From Clostridiales bacterium (GTDB lineage: Bacteria > Bacillota > Clostridia > Oscillospirales > Oscillospiraceae), in the NCBI GenBank assembly GCA_004554585.1, contig SFLH01000010.1, forward strand, positions 1-64,000: a DNA stretch of 64,000 bases, in the 5' to 3' direction. The notes under the pieces are model-generated. The model saw only the letters and a program-made list of their open reading frames with translations. It was not told the origin of the DNA and did no database searches. Shown here in pieces: positions 24,346 through 33,507 of the stretch. Positions within the stretch are counted from its first letter, which is position 1, and every line of letters begins with the position of its first letter. The translations under genes were made by a program, and so were the position numbers.

Positions 24346-25221
24346 TCAGAAGGTGACGGTGTGGCCATCGATCTGGACCCCGGTGACCTGGGAGAGGTCC
24401 TCCGGGGGAGAGAAGGTCTTGCTGCCATGGAGATATTCCGGGGGACTGCCGCCACCGCTGAAGTGGTGACCCACCTGCTTGGTGGAGCCGTCCTGGTAGA
24501 GCAGGGCGATGGTGTCAGTCACCTGGAAAAAGTCCTCCTTCTCCGTGTCGTCCAGAGAGAACTGCAGGGAGAAGGGGGAGAGCGTGACATCTCCGAGCGT
24601 GGAGCCGTCCGCGGTTACGATATCTCCGGTAAAGATCGTGCCTTGGTTGGTGGGGGTCCAGGTAAGGGTATGGGTGTCCTGGTTTGCTGGTGTGGACTCC
24701 CCTTCAGCATTGTAATAAGCGAAATCGCCTACGGTCAGCTGCAGGTCACCCTCTGGCCATGGCCCTCCGCTATGGAGAAAGTAGCACAGGACGCGCATGG
24801 TGTTTCCCTCGTAGGAGAGGGGCTGAAAGAGCCTGCTTGTGTTCCGGTAGCCGCTCTCCTCCTGTCCCAGGAGGGTGTAGGTGTCGGGGGTCGGGGCGTT
24901 CTCTTCCAGCGGGGTGGCGACGGTCTCGTCAAAGGTCATCTCAAGCAGCACATATAGCTCCTGGGTGTTGCCAAAGGTCTGGATGACACGGAGGGTAGAG
25001 TGCTCTTGCTCCGAGGTCAGGTCCAGGTCCTGGACACCGGCGGACAAGTCGTCAGCCATGTCCTCCGATACCTGCAGAGCTTCGGCGATGGCGGGGTCTA
25101 ATGCGGCGGCAGTTGCCTCCGCTGGTGTGGTTTCCTCTGTGGGTGTGGTCTCCCCACCGCAGCCAGCCAGGACAAAGGCCAGCAGGAAGCAGAGGATGAG
25201 GGAAATGGAACGGCCTTTCAT
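24346..25221 (-). CDS. Hypothetical lipoprotein
   Basis: A 291-residue exported protein with a clear lipoprotein signal: basic start, hydrophobic core and lipobox LAGC (Cys about residue 21). A Thr/Glu-rich linker follows. The rest is beta-rich and resembles the C-terminal part seen in some anti-sigma-like surface proteins, but I cannot name a domain. ATG 25221 has GAAAGGAGGTAT upstream. It is the last of several surface-protein genes that begin with the ECF sigma factor at 30421. Function unknown. Confidence 0.72.
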   Translation of the reverse strand: MKGRSISLILCFLLAFVLAGCGGETTPTEETTPAEATAAALDPAIAEALQVSEDMADDLSAGVQDLDLTSEQEHSTLRVIQTFGNTQELYVLLEMTFDETVATPLEENAPTPDTYTLLGQEESGYRNTSRLFQPLSYEGNTMRVLCYFLHSGGPWPEGDLQLTVGDFAYYNAEGESTPANQDTHTLTWTPTNQGTIFTGDIVTADGSTLGDVTLSPFSLQFSLDDTEKEDFFQVTDTIALLYQDGSTKQVGHHFSGGGSPPEYLHGSKTFSPPEDLSQVTGVQIDGHTVTF

Positions 25222-25261
25222 AGAGATACCTCCTTTCGGTGTAAAAACGGGAAGGGGGGCG

Positions 25262-25768
25262 TTACAGAGAGGCGGTCTCCGGGACCTTGTTCCGCCTGGC
25301 ATAGGGCAGAGGGATCAGGCTCAGGAGGAGCACGTCCAGGGCCAGCAACCAGGTGTCGGAGGCCACGTCCATGTGCAGATAATAGGGCTGACCGTGCTGC
25401 CGCAGCCAAGCCACCAGCAGCAAAAAGGCCACAGCGCTGGCCGCCAGCAGGCCAAAGAAGCACACCAGGCCCCGGCGGCTCTTGCGGTACACCCGCCAGA
25501 ACAGCCAGGCCAGGCCCACGATCAGCAGCACGCGCAGCAAAGGGGTTAGGCTGTAATAGAGGCTGGTAAGCTGGTCCTCATAGGGCACCGGCGGGACGTA
25601 CTCGTCCAGCAGCCAGAACCAGTAGTCCCGGTCCAGAGGCGGGCACTTCCAGGGGACAGGCGGGAGGATGACGCCCCGCCAAAGGGTGCAGGAGAGGACC
25701 ATGAGCACTTGGCCCAGGCAGGCCAGGACGAGGAAGAAGAGGCCTTTCTTTTCGTGCCGCAAATTCAT
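25262..25768 (-). CDS. Hypothetical membrane protein, four transmembrane segments
   Basis: A 168-residue integral membrane protein. Hydrophobic helices lie at about residues 10-30, 75-95, 103-125 and 138-155. The segment between helices one and two is Pro/Tyr/Trp-rich and probably outside. ATG 25768 follows AAAGGAGG. The lipoprotein gene begins 40 bases downstream, so the pair is probably co-transcribed. No family recognised. Confidence 0.68.
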   Translation of the reverse strand: MNLRHEKKGLFFLVLACLGQVLMVLSCTLWRGVILPPVPWKCPPLDRDYWFWLLDEYVPPVPYEDQLTSLYYSLTPLLRVLLIVGLAWLFWRVYRKSRRGLVCFFGLLAASAVAFLLLVAWLRQHGQPYYLHMDVASDTWLLALDVLLLSLIPLPYARRNKVPETASL

Positions 25769-25982
25769 GGGCGCCTCCTTTCCAAAGGGGGGCGGATGGG
25801 GCGGCCCAGGGAATGGAGGCATTCGCCCTTTCCCTCGGCTTGCATGTTCGACTATGTTGTTTCGCTGGCGCAGGCCAAAACAGAAAAACTGCCCATGCGC
25901 CGATGGGTTTTTCTGATTTTTTTGTTAATTATATCATATGAAACACGGTGCTGACAATAGGAGACGAAGTTTTCCCTCTCAG

Positions 25983-26013
25983 AAAAAACAGCCAGCCCCA
26001 AATGGGCTGGCTG
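25983..26013 (-). terminator. Terminator after the 391-residue lipoprotein gene
   Basis: Minus-strand stem of GCCAGCC-type arms around ATTTG, followed by six T residues (25983-25988). The remaining gap 25769-25982 is A+T-rich and must carry the promoter for the membrane protein gene; no gene is seen. Confidence 0.85.
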
Positions 26014-26031
26014 GCAGGATGGAGGAAGGAA

Positions 26032-27207
26032 TTAAAATGGGACGGGAGAAATGGCCTTCTGCCATCTGGGGGCAAAATCACTGGTGGGGGTTTCCACCCA
26101 GTCGGTTTGTTTCAGGTCCGGCCCATAGACGGTGATCCAGGAGGCGTCTTTCTGGGTGCTCCAGACAAGAAACCCGCCCACCTGGTCGCCTTGGACGGCA
26201 AAATACGCCTCGTGGGTCACCGCGCCATTGTCTTCCACATAGCTAATGGAGCCGACCACGGTGTCCTTCGTGCAGCCCTCGATTTCCGCAGAGACCGGTC
26301 GCCCGTTGAAGGTAGCACGCACTGCCTGCGGCAGCAGCTTGGCGGTCTGCTCGGGGAGGGAGGCAAGGGTGGCGAATCGCTTTTCCTTCAGGTCATAGTA
26401 GGCGATGGAATCCCACGCGGAAAAATAGAGCTTGTGGTTGAGAAGCGGGCGGTCGAGAGAGGCGCAGAGGAAAAACCCATCACGATACTCTTCCGGGACG
26501 GCAACCGGCTCTTCCCATTGCACGGCTTTGGTCTGTAGATTGGCATTGGCCAGCAGCATCCAGTTCTCTTCGCCGCTGGCGATGTCCAGGTAAGCAAACA
26601 CCAAGGTGCACTGGTCGCCCTGCACTTCGCCGCCCAGCCACATGAGGTTTTCCAGAGCCACCTTTTTCCCATGGGCGGAAAGGTCTGTTTCCGGAAGCGC
26701 GAAGGAAACTGCCGTTTCCCCTTGGGTGACGGTACACTGGAAATCCTCCGTAAGATTGATCTCATACCCGTCGCCCCAGATCATTCGCTCGCCCTGTTTC
26801 AGCGAATCATAATAGCCCAGTACCGAAATGGATTCTTGGGAGGAGGCCGCCTTGGGATCAAAGACGATGCACCGGTCTTTTCCGTTCCAGGAGAGAAGGT
26901 TGTCAATCCGGCCTTCTCCGGTCATGGTCACGGCGGGCTGGGTGTCCAGGGAAAAGCGGCCCTGGGCCAGGTCCCACGCGCCGATGCAAGTGGTGAAGGT
27001 CCCGTCCAATTCATTTTGGGGATCTTCCTGGTCGGAGGGAACCAAGCAGGAAATGGAGTCCTGCCAGGAAGCGGTCCCCTGGGCCGAGGGCGTTTCTTTT
27101 TTTGCAGAATCTGCCTGGTCCTGGCATCCCTGCAGGGGCAGGAGGGTCAAACCAATGGCAAGCACGATCAGGCAGGCAAAAGAACGATAAGATATCTTGT
27201 TTTTCAT
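26032..27207 (-). CDS. Hypothetical lipoprotein, possibly beta-propeller
   Basis: A 391-residue exported protein with a signal peptide and lipobox LQGC (Cys about residue 28). The mature part is rich in Trp/Tyr-containing beta strands with a repeating hydrophobic pattern, as in propeller proteins, but no repeat is strong enough to name. ATG 27207 follows AGAAAGGAGATC. It lies in the surface-protein islet downstream of the ECF sigma gene. Function unknown. Confidence 0.7.
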   Translation of the reverse strand: MKNKISYRSFACLIVLAIGLTLLPLQGCQDQADSAKKETPSAQGTASWQDSISCLVPSDQEDPQNELDGTFTTCIGAWDLAQGRFSLDTQPAVTMTGEGRIDNLLSWNGKDRCIVFDPKAASSQESISVLGYYDSLKQGERMIWGDGYEINLTEDFQCTVTQGETAVSFALPETDLSAHGKKVALENLMWLGGEVQGDQCTLVFAYLDIASGEENWMLLANANLQTKAVQWEEPVAVPEEYRDGFFLCASLDRPLLNHKLYFSAWDSIAYYDLKEKRFATLASLPEQTAKLLPQAVRATFNGRPVSAEIEGCTKDTVVGSISYVEDNGAVTHEAYFAVQGDQVGGFLVWSTQKDASWITVYGPDLKQTDWVETPTSDFAPRWQKAISPVPF

Positions 27208-27268
27208 AGCAATGGGATCTCCTTTCTGCAAACCTGGTCCAAAATAATCGGGAACTGAAATGTTTCAC

Positions 27269-27307
27269 CCATTGGAACCTGGCCGCTTCTGCAGCCAGGT
27301 TCCAATG
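27269..27307. repeat. Hairpin after the amidase gene
   Basis: Arms of 14 bases with near-perfect complementarity (CATTGGAACCTGGC and its mate). No T-run follows on the minus strand, so it may be an RNA-stabilising or weak terminating structure. Confidence 0.5.
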
Positions 27308-27330
27308 GAAGCTATTTCGAGGTGATGGTA

Positions 27331-28644
27331 TTAGTGGGCAGGGGATACGTTATCGAAGATAAAGTATTCAATCTTTTTTGCACCACTGTTTAGCAAACCT
27401 TGCCGCGTATAAGGAAGTGCTTTGCGGTCGTTGGTATGAGCGGAGTACTTGGTGGAGACACCGTCGTTGTGGACATTCATCATGGCATGATAGGGACGCG
27501 TGGAGTTATGCATAAGAATGACGCCGCCGGCGTTGCAATTGGAGTACGTGGTCAAGGTCCAATAATTTGTATTGGTATAAAAATACTGTCTCATCGATGC
27601 GCAGTTAATCCATGCCATAGAACCAGGCCGCCAGGCTGTGCTTGTGGGCACACCACCCGCTTTCATGGCTTGGGAAACATAGTTGGCACAGTCATTGCAG
27701 CAGTAGTTTGTATAGTTCCTATTGTACAGATTGGGGTTCTTCCGAATGGTGTTGCCGTAATTGCTGCAGTTTCTGTTGGTGCATCTGACAGAAGCGGCAT
27801 CGCTGGTATATCGATTCGCGTAATCTCTCGCCACAACCCGATAATACTTAAAGCCCGGGTTGGATAAGGTGGTAATCGCAGGACCGTTGCTTTTGTGTGC
27901 AGCGAGGTCTTTCAGCATGGCATCGGCCAGCTCGCTGGACTCCTGGGCGCCGCTCTTCACCATGGCTGCTTCGGATTCGGGGATGATCACGGAGATGTCG
28001 TCAGAATAACCGTCCACGATGCCATAGGAGAGTTTGACCACGTTTCCTTGGGCATCCAGGGTCGCCTGCAGGTCAAAGGTATACTCGGTGCTCTTTCCGA
28101 TGTATTCCTCCTCGATTTCCGAGACGAAGGACTTGAGGCTGGCGATGACCTTTTCCGCCACCTGGTCAGACACCGCGTTGTAAGCCTTGGTATTCGCAGT
28201 GCCAAAGGCGTTTTTGGCTGCTCCAGAGGCGTTCATTGCGGCCATTTTCTTCTGCACGCTTGGTGCCAAAGCCTTCTTGGCCGCGGGGGCGTCCATGCCA
28301 GTCAGAAATGCATCCACGCTCTTGCTCTGGGAGAGGCCAAAGGAGGATGCAATGCCTTTGACCCGCGGAATGCTCAGGGCACTGTCATATTTCAGGGTTC
28401 CATCAAAATGCAGGAAGAACTGGGTGACATAGCCACCGTCTTCGTTGGGCGCAGTGGTCACGTCTGTTACGTGCACGTTTTCCACACGATAATGCTTGCT
28501 GTATGCTTCGACCACAGGCGCCGAGGCATCCAAAAGGTCTTTTTCACTCACCGTCGGAACAGTGGAATCGTTTGCGGCACAGGCCAGCGTGGCAAAGGAA
28601 AAGAGGACACTGGCAGCCAAAAGCATGCTGACCAATTTCTTCAT
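27331..28644 (-). CDS. Secreted putative amidase (amidase_6 domain)
   Basis: A 437-residue exported protein. Signal peptide 1-24 (ends ACA-A); an alpha/beta N-terminal region; then at about 275-437 a papain-like putative amidase domain. The catalytic Cys is in CCNDCANYVSQ and the His is in PYHAMMNV. The domain is rich in Asn, Tyr and Cys, unlike neighbours. The family is thought to cut peptidoglycan amide bonds, though activity is rarely shown. ATG 28644 follows AAAGGAGTATCC. G+C is noticeably lower than the flanking housekeeping genes. Confidence 0.82.
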   Translation of the reverse strand: MKKLVSMLLAASVLFSFATLACAANDSTVPTVSEKDLLDASAPVVEAYSKHYRVENVHVTDVTTAPNEDGGYVTQFFLHFDGTLKYDSALSIPRVKGIASSFGLSQSKSVDAFLTGMDAPAAKKALAPSVQKKMAAMNASGAAKNAFGTANTKAYNAVSDQVAEKVIASLKSFVSEIEEEYIGKSTEYTFDLQATLDAQGNVVKLSYGIVDGYSDDISVIIPESEAAMVKSGAQESSELADAMLKDLAAHKSNGPAITTLSNPGFKYYRVVARDYANRYTSDAASVRCTNRNCSNYGNTIRKNPNLYNRNYTNYCCNDCANYVSQAMKAGGVPTSTAWRPGSMAWINCASMRQYFYTNTNYWTLTTYSNCNAGGVILMHNSTRPYHAMMNVHNDGVSTKYSAHTNDRKALPYTRQGLLNSGAKKIEYFIFDNVSPAH

Positions 28645-28694
28645 GAGGATACTCCTTTCTGTCATGGTTGGTGTGTGGTTGGGCAAAGAATTCC

Positions 28695-29084
28695 TTACGG
28701 GCATTTTGCCTGGCGATAGGCGTGGATGGGATGTGTGCCGGTGCTGTCTTTCACGGTGCCGCTAATGACCAAACGATAGGTGTTGCCGGACCGGGCGGAA
28801 GAATACTTCTGAGAAAAAGGCAGATATCCCGTGCCTGTTTTGCTGGGCCAAGACGCGCAGGTCGATAACGTACCGTTGCTGTTGACCCGGTAGAGTGTCA
28901 TAGACGCGGTGACTTTTGCTGAGGCCTCGCTAGGCGCTATGGACGCCGTGCAAGAGGCTGAACTTCCAGAAAAAGAAAGCTTGGGAACACAGCGGTAAGC
29001 ACCATCCCAATCAGCAGATGCGCTAAAGCCCAAAGAAAGCAATAGAGACAGCAACAGCGCCATAGACAAAATGCGCTTTACCAT
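28695..29084 (-). CDS. Small secreted protein of unknown function
   Basis: A 129-residue exported protein. Signal peptide about 1-24 (ends FSASA). The mature 105 residues are Ser/Thr/Ala-rich, predicted mostly beta, with several Cys that could form disulphides. ATG 29084 follows AAAGGAGGG. It is 50 bases upstream of the amidase gene, same strand. Small Cys-containing secreted proteins beside amidases are common in gut Clostridia, but I do not recognise a family. Confidence 0.7.
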   Translation of the reverse strand: MVKRILSMALLLSLLLSLGFSASADWDGAYRCVPKLSFSGSSASCTASIAPSEASAKVTASMTLYRVNSNGTLSTCASWPSKTGTGYLPFSQKYSSARSGNTYRLVISGTVKDSTGTHPIHAYRQAKCP

Positions 29085-29202
29085 AACAACCCTCCTTTCT
29101 GTATGGTTTAGAAGATGCTTTTTCAAATCATCCTTCTACTGTAACAACGTTTCTGAGCGAGACTTTCTCACAGAAATTTCGAAAAAAGCAGAAAAAGCTT
29201 CT

Positions 29203-29907
29203 TTATTTGACAATTTGTATGCTCTCTGCAATTTTGCAGAGCTCTTGCACAGGAAGCCGTGCAGCCAGGAAGAAAGAGTATCCCGAGCTTTCATCAAACC
29301 ACACCAACATATTGGGGCTATCGTCTGTAGCAGTGTATAGTTGACCGTAAATACCGTTGATAAAGATATCAGAAATAGTATGATGCTCGTTGTCTAAGTC
29401 TTCTCCGCTACCAGGCAACATGAATTGATAGCTGAAATGGATACGCTGTTCAGGGTCGTCTGTGTTGTAGAAGATGTCTACCATACCGTCTAGATCGATA
29501 TGTTCCGTCTCAACATACCCCTCCGGCAGATAGGCAGGGGCCCAGGCATCCAGTTCCCCTGTCGGGGCATGGCCCTGGAAATCGTAAGAGGTATGGGTGT
29601 CGTTTTCCCGTGTAATCCACCGGGCTACCCACTCCCGGGCCTGGGCGTTGGTGGCCAGTAGGGCAGCGCAGGAGAGGCAGGCCGCCAACATCAGGCAGGC
29701 TGCCGTGCGCAGTGCCTTGGCCCAGGGGGCCCGGTCCCGCCGGCGGCGGAAGGCAGCGGGATTGCGAAGGAACTTCTTTTCCCACCGGCGGTGGGCAGAG
29801 GAGACAGCTGGGGATTGTGGGACAGCGTCCAGGGCCTCCTGGTAGTCCTGCAGGTTTGCTTGGAGCAGTGCGCTGCGGATCTGAAAAAACTCCTTGGTGT
29901 CATTCAT
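29203..29907 (-). CDS. DUF4367-type membrane protein, probable anti-sigma factor
   Basis: A 234-residue single-pass protein. Residues 1-75 are cytoplasmic and charged, a transmembrane helix spans about 76-98, and the outer part carries a DUF4367-like region (AYLPEGYVETE, later ISDIFINGIYGQLYT and YSFFLAARLP). The gene overlaps the 3' end of the ECF sigma gene, the usual anti-sigma arrangement. An ATG at 29913 is also possible; ATG 29907 has the better nine-base spacing to GGAGG. Role inferred from position. Confidence 0.78.
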   Translation of the reverse strand: MNDTKEFFQIRSALLQANLQDYQEALDAVPQSPAVSSAHRRWEKKFLRNPAAFRRRRDRAPWAKALRTAACLMLAACLSCAALLATNAQAREWVARWITRENDTHTSYDFQGHAPTGELDAWAPAYLPEGYVETEHIDLDGMVDIFYNTDDPEQRIHFSYQFMLPGSGEDLDNEHHTISDIFINGIYGQLYTATDDSPNMLVWFDESSGYSFFLAARLPVQELCKIAESIQIVK

Positions 29908-30421
29908 GACCATATCCCTCCTTCCGCAGGGCTTGCTGGAGGAGTTTGCGCCCGCGGTAGACGCGGGTGCTCACCGCGGAGACCGTCAACCCGGTCTGTC
30001 GGGCGATCTCCTTCTCCTCCAGTTCCCATACAAATTTCAGTTCTAAGATGGTGCGGTATTGCTCCGGCATGGCGCGGATGATCTCCACGATCCCGCCGGG
30101 GTCCCCCACTTCTGGGGCGGGTGGGTCCCAATCCTCGGCCAGAGGCACGGTGCGCCCAAGGGTGCGCAGGTGGCTCAGGGCCGTGTTTTTCACAATGGTG
30201 ACCATCCACGGCAGCCGTTTGTCTTTGGGCAGGGCAAAGAAACGCTCTGCATACCGGACGCATTGGAGCCAAGCGGTCTGGATCACGTCCTCTGCCTGGT
30301 GAGGGTCTTTCACCAGGAACAGGGCATAGCGGTGCAGGTCGGTGTGATGGGACTCATAAAATTGGGTAAAGACGGCCTTGTCCGAAGGGGACTCCAAAGC
30401 GGCCAGCAGTATGGGGAGCAT
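29900..30421 (-). CDS. ECF-type RNA polymerase sigma factor
   Basis: A 173-residue two-domain sigma factor. Region 2 is at about 20-90 (DPHQAEDVIQTAWLQCVR, LPWMVTIVKN) and region 4 at about 115-165 (MPEQYRTILELKFVWELEEKEIARQTGLTVSAVSTRVYRGRK). It should respond to an envelope signal through the overlapping DUF4367 gene. Seven same-strand genes below encode secreted or membrane proteins (amidase, lipoproteins), which makes them plausible targets. Promoter class not determined. Confidence 0.9.
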   Translation of the reverse strand: MLPILLAALESPSDKAVFTQFYESHHTDLHRYALFLVKDPHQAEDVIQTAWLQCVRYAERFFALPKDKRLPWMVTIVKNTALSHLRTLGRTVPLAEDWDPPAPEVGDPGGIVEIIRAMPEQYRTILELKFVWELEEKEIARQTGLTVSAVSTRVYRGRKLLQQALRKEGYGHE

Positions 30422-30584
30422 GACGGGCGCCCACCTCCCTCTATAAAAATAACGATAGACAGCGCGGTTTCCTCACAGGAAATCGCAAAAAAATGCGCAA
30501 TTTTTTCAGCTGACACAGAGACAGCCTGCGCATCCAGTCTCTCTGCCCTTTATAACGAACCAGAGGGCCCATTTGTGACAGCAG

Positions 30585-30634
30585 AAAAAAGAAAAAAATA
30601 CCCTGCCGTCTGGATTTGCCAGACGGCAGGGTAT
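30585..30634 (-). terminator. valS terminator
   Basis: A 15-bp perfect stem (30599-30613 / 30619-30633) followed on the minus strand by a long T-rich tract (30585-30598). Confidence 0.88.
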
Positions 30635-30659
30635 TGTGCCGATGATCTTTCTGGAGGAC

Positions 30660-33317
30660 TTACAGCCCCTTGGCCTGTTCCTCCAGCTGGGCGATGAGGG
30701 CGGTGAGCTTTTCGGCCCGCTCCTGCTCGGCCTTGACCACGTTTTCGGGGGCCTTGTTCAGGAAGCCGGGGTTTTGGAGCTTGTTGGTAAGCTTCTCCAG
30801 CTCACCCTTGTTCTTCTTGAGCTCCTTGGCGATGCGGGCCCGTTCCTTCTCCAGGTCCACCAGCTCGGCCAGGGGCATGCCGATGCGGGCCACGTGGGTG
30901 ATGACGATGACCACGCCACGGGCGGCCTCCTCCTTGTCGCTGCCCAGACCGGAGGGACCGGTGACGGTGACGTCGCTGGCATAGCCCAGGCGCTTGAGGA
31001 AGGGAATGCCGGCGGAGAAGATGTCCTGCTCCAGAGTAGCGATGGTGAGGTGGGCCTTCTTGGAAGGGGGCACATTCATCTCCGAGCGGCGGGCACGGAC
31101 GGCCTTCACGGCCTCCATGAGCAGCTCCACGGCCTTCTCCTCCTGGGGGAAGGCCAGGTCTTCCCGGTACTTGGGCCAGTCCTGGAGCATGAGGAACTTC
31201 ACCTCATTGCCCGCCTCGTGGGGCAGGGCCTGCCAGATCTCCTCGGTGAGGAAGGGCATGAAGGGGTGCAGGAGCTTGAGAATGTCGGTGAGGACGTAGC
31301 ACAGCACCCGCTGGGCCTGCTCCTTGGCGGCGGGGTCGTCGCCCTGGAGGCGGGCCTTGGTCATCTCGATGTACCAGTCGCAATAGGTGTCCCAGATGAA
31401 GTCGTAGATCTTCTGGGCGGCCACCCCCAGCTCGTAGTGGTCCATGTTCTCGGTGACCTCGCGGATGACGGTGTTGAGCTTGGAGAGAATCCACTTGTCC
31501 TCCAGCTCCAGCTTCTCCGGCAGGGCGTTGGTCTCGATGGTCAGGTTCATCATCAGGAAGCGGGAGGCGTTCCAGATCTTGTTGGCGAAGTTGCGCATGG
31601 CCTCGCACCGCTCGGTGTAGAAGCGCATGTCGTTGCCGGGGGAGTTGCCGGTGACCAGGTTAAAGCGCAGGGCGTCGGCGCCGTACTTCTCGGCCATCTC
31701 CAGGGGGTCGATGCCGTTGCCCAGGGACTTGGACATCTTCCGGCCCTGGTCGTCCCGGACCAGGCCGTGGATGAAGACGGTGTGGAAGGGGGTCTTCCCC
31801 GTCTGCTCGCAGCCGGAGAAGATCATCCGGGCCACCCAGAAGAAGATGATGTCGTAGCCGGTGACCAGCACGTCGGTGGGATAGAAGTAGTCCAGGTCCT
31901 CGGTCTTTTCCGGCCAGCCCAGGGTGGAGAAGGGCCACAGGGCGGAGGAGAACCAGGTATCCAGCACGTCGGGGTCCCGCTGGATGTGGGCCGAGCCGCA
32001 CTTCTCGCACACGGTGGGGTCCTGGCGGCTGACGGTCATGTGGCCGCAGTCGTCGCAGTACCAGACGGGGATCTGATGGCCCCACCACAGCTGGCGGGAG
32101 ATGCACCAGTCGTGGACATTTTCCATCCAGTTGGTGTAGGTCTTGGCGAAGCGGTCGGGGACGAAGCGGGTCTCCCCTTCGTTGACCACCCGCAGGGCCT
32201 CCTTGGCCAGGGGCTGCATCTTCACAAACCACTGGGCAGAGATGATGGGCTCCACGTCGTTGTGGCAACGGTAGCAGGTGCCCACGTTGTGCTGGTGGTC
32301 CTCCACCTTTTCCAGCAGGCCCAGGGCCTCCAGGTCGGCCACGATGGCCTTGCGTGCCTCGTAGCGGTCCATGCCCTCATACTTGCCGCCCAGCTCGTTG
32401 ACCTTGCCGTTGTCGTCCAGCACTCGGATGGACTCCAGGTTGTGGCGCAGGCCCACCTCAAAGTCGTTGGGGTCGTGGGCGGGGGTCATCTTCACGCAGC
32501 CGGTGCCGAAGTCCATCTCCACGTACTCGTCGGCCACGATGGGGATCTCCCGGTCCATGAGGGGCAGGATGCAGGTCTTGCCCACGATGTCCCGGTAGCG
32601 GTCGTCGTCGGGGTGGACGGCCACGCCCGAGTCGCCCAGCATGGTCTCCGGCCGGGTGGTGGCCACCACCAGATAGCGGCCCTCTTCCCCGGCGATGGGG
32701 TACTTGATGTGCCAGAGCTTGCCGGGCTTGTCCACATACTCCACCTCGGCGTCGGACAGGGCGGTGACGCAGTGGGGACACCAGTTGATGATGCGGCTGC
32801 CCTTGTAGATGAGACCCTTCTCGTAGAGCTCACAGAAGGTCTCCCGCACGGCCTTGGAGCAGCCCTCGTCCATGGTAAACCGGGCCCGGTCCCAGTCGCA
32901 GGAGGCGCCCATCTTTTTCTGCTGGGCCACGATCCGGTCGCCGTACATGGCCTTCCAGTCCCACACCCGCTCCAGGAACTTCTCCCGGCCCAGGTCGTAG
33001 CGGGTCAGGCCCTCCTTCACCCGTAGCTCTTCCTCCACCTTGATCTGGGTGGCGATGCCGGCGTGGTCGGTGCCGGGCACCCACAGGGCGGCGTAACCCT
33101 CCATGCGCTTGAAGCGGATGAGGATGTCCTGCAGGGTACAGTCCATGGCGTGGCCCATGTGCAGCTGGCCGGTGACGTTGGGGGGCGGCATGACGATGGT
33201 GTAGGGCTTTTTCTTGGCATCCCGGATGCCAGCAAAGCACTTGTTCTCCTCCCACTGCTGGTAAATTCGTCCCTCAACCTCGTGGGGATCGTAAACTTTC
33301 GACAGTTCTTTTTTCAT
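30660..33317 (-). CDS. valS: Valyl-tRNA synthetase
   Basis: An 885-residue class I synthetase. HIGH motif in PPPNVTGQLHMGHAMD (about residue 45), KMSKS in GRKMSKSLGNG, an editing domain between them, a zinc-type CDDCGHMT...CEKCGS pair, an anticodon-binding domain, and a C-terminal coiled-coil arm (LEKERARIAKELKKNKGELEKL). Start at ATG 33317 (AGGAGGAA upstream); the frame stays open another 118 codons but without family similarity. It lies downstream of a Val-type T-box, after a small membrane protein gene. Confidence 0.97.
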   Translation of the reverse strand: MKKELSKVYDPHEVEGRIYQQWEENKCFAGIRDAKKKPYTIVMPPPNVTGQLHMGHAMDCTLQDILIRFKRMEGYAALWVPGTDHAGIATQIKVEEELRVKEGLTRYDLGREKFLERVWDWKAMYGDRIVAQQKKMGASCDWDRARFTMDEGCSKAVRETFCELYEKGLIYKGSRIINWCPHCVTALSDAEVEYVDKPGKLWHIKYPIAGEEGRYLVVATTRPETMLGDSGVAVHPDDDRYRDIVGKTCILPLMDREIPIVADEYVEMDFGTGCVKMTPAHDPNDFEVGLRHNLESIRVLDDNGKVNELGGKYEGMDRYEARKAIVADLEALGLLEKVEDHQHNVGTCYRCHNDVEPIISAQWFVKMQPLAKEALRVVNEGETRFVPDRFAKTYTNWMENVHDWCISRQLWWGHQIPVWYCDDCGHMTVSRQDPTVCEKCGSAHIQRDPDVLDTWFSSALWPFSTLGWPEKTEDLDYFYPTDVLVTGYDIIFFWVARMIFSGCEQTGKTPFHTVFIHGLVRDDQGRKMSKSLGNGIDPLEMAEKYGADALRFNLVTGNSPGNDMRFYTERCEAMRNFANKIWNASRFLMMNLTIETNALPEKLELEDKWILSKLNTVIREVTENMDHYELGVAAQKIYDFIWDTYCDWYIEMTKARLQGDDPAAKEQAQRVLCYVLTDILKLLHPFMPFLTEEIWQALPHEAGNEVKFLMLQDWPKYREDLAFPQEEKAVELLMEAVKAVRARRSEMNVPPSKKAHLTIATLEQDIFSAGIPFLKRLGYASDVTVTGPSGLGSDKEEAARGVVIVITHVARIGMPLAELVDLEKERARIAKELKKNKGELEKLTNKLQNPGFLNKAPENVVKAEQERAEKLTALIAQLEEQAKGL

Positions 33318-33507
33318 AGTACAGTCTATTCCTCCTAAAAGTAAAGCGATCAGCAAAAAGCCTCGCAGCGTTTTCCCGCCCGCAGACGGGAAAGGAAATT
33401 CCACTGAATTTTTCTCAGCCGCCAGTGTGACCCATGGCCGCTGCGCGGCCATGGGTTGCGCGCCGTCGGCTGCATCTCCCAAATTTGAGCGTCCAGCGCA
33501 GGGGGGC

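Noticed and set aside
30636..33026. 796-codon plus-strand frame opposite valS
   Set aside because: Antisense shadow; composition is His/Val/Gly/Leu repeats and the valS reading is unambiguous.
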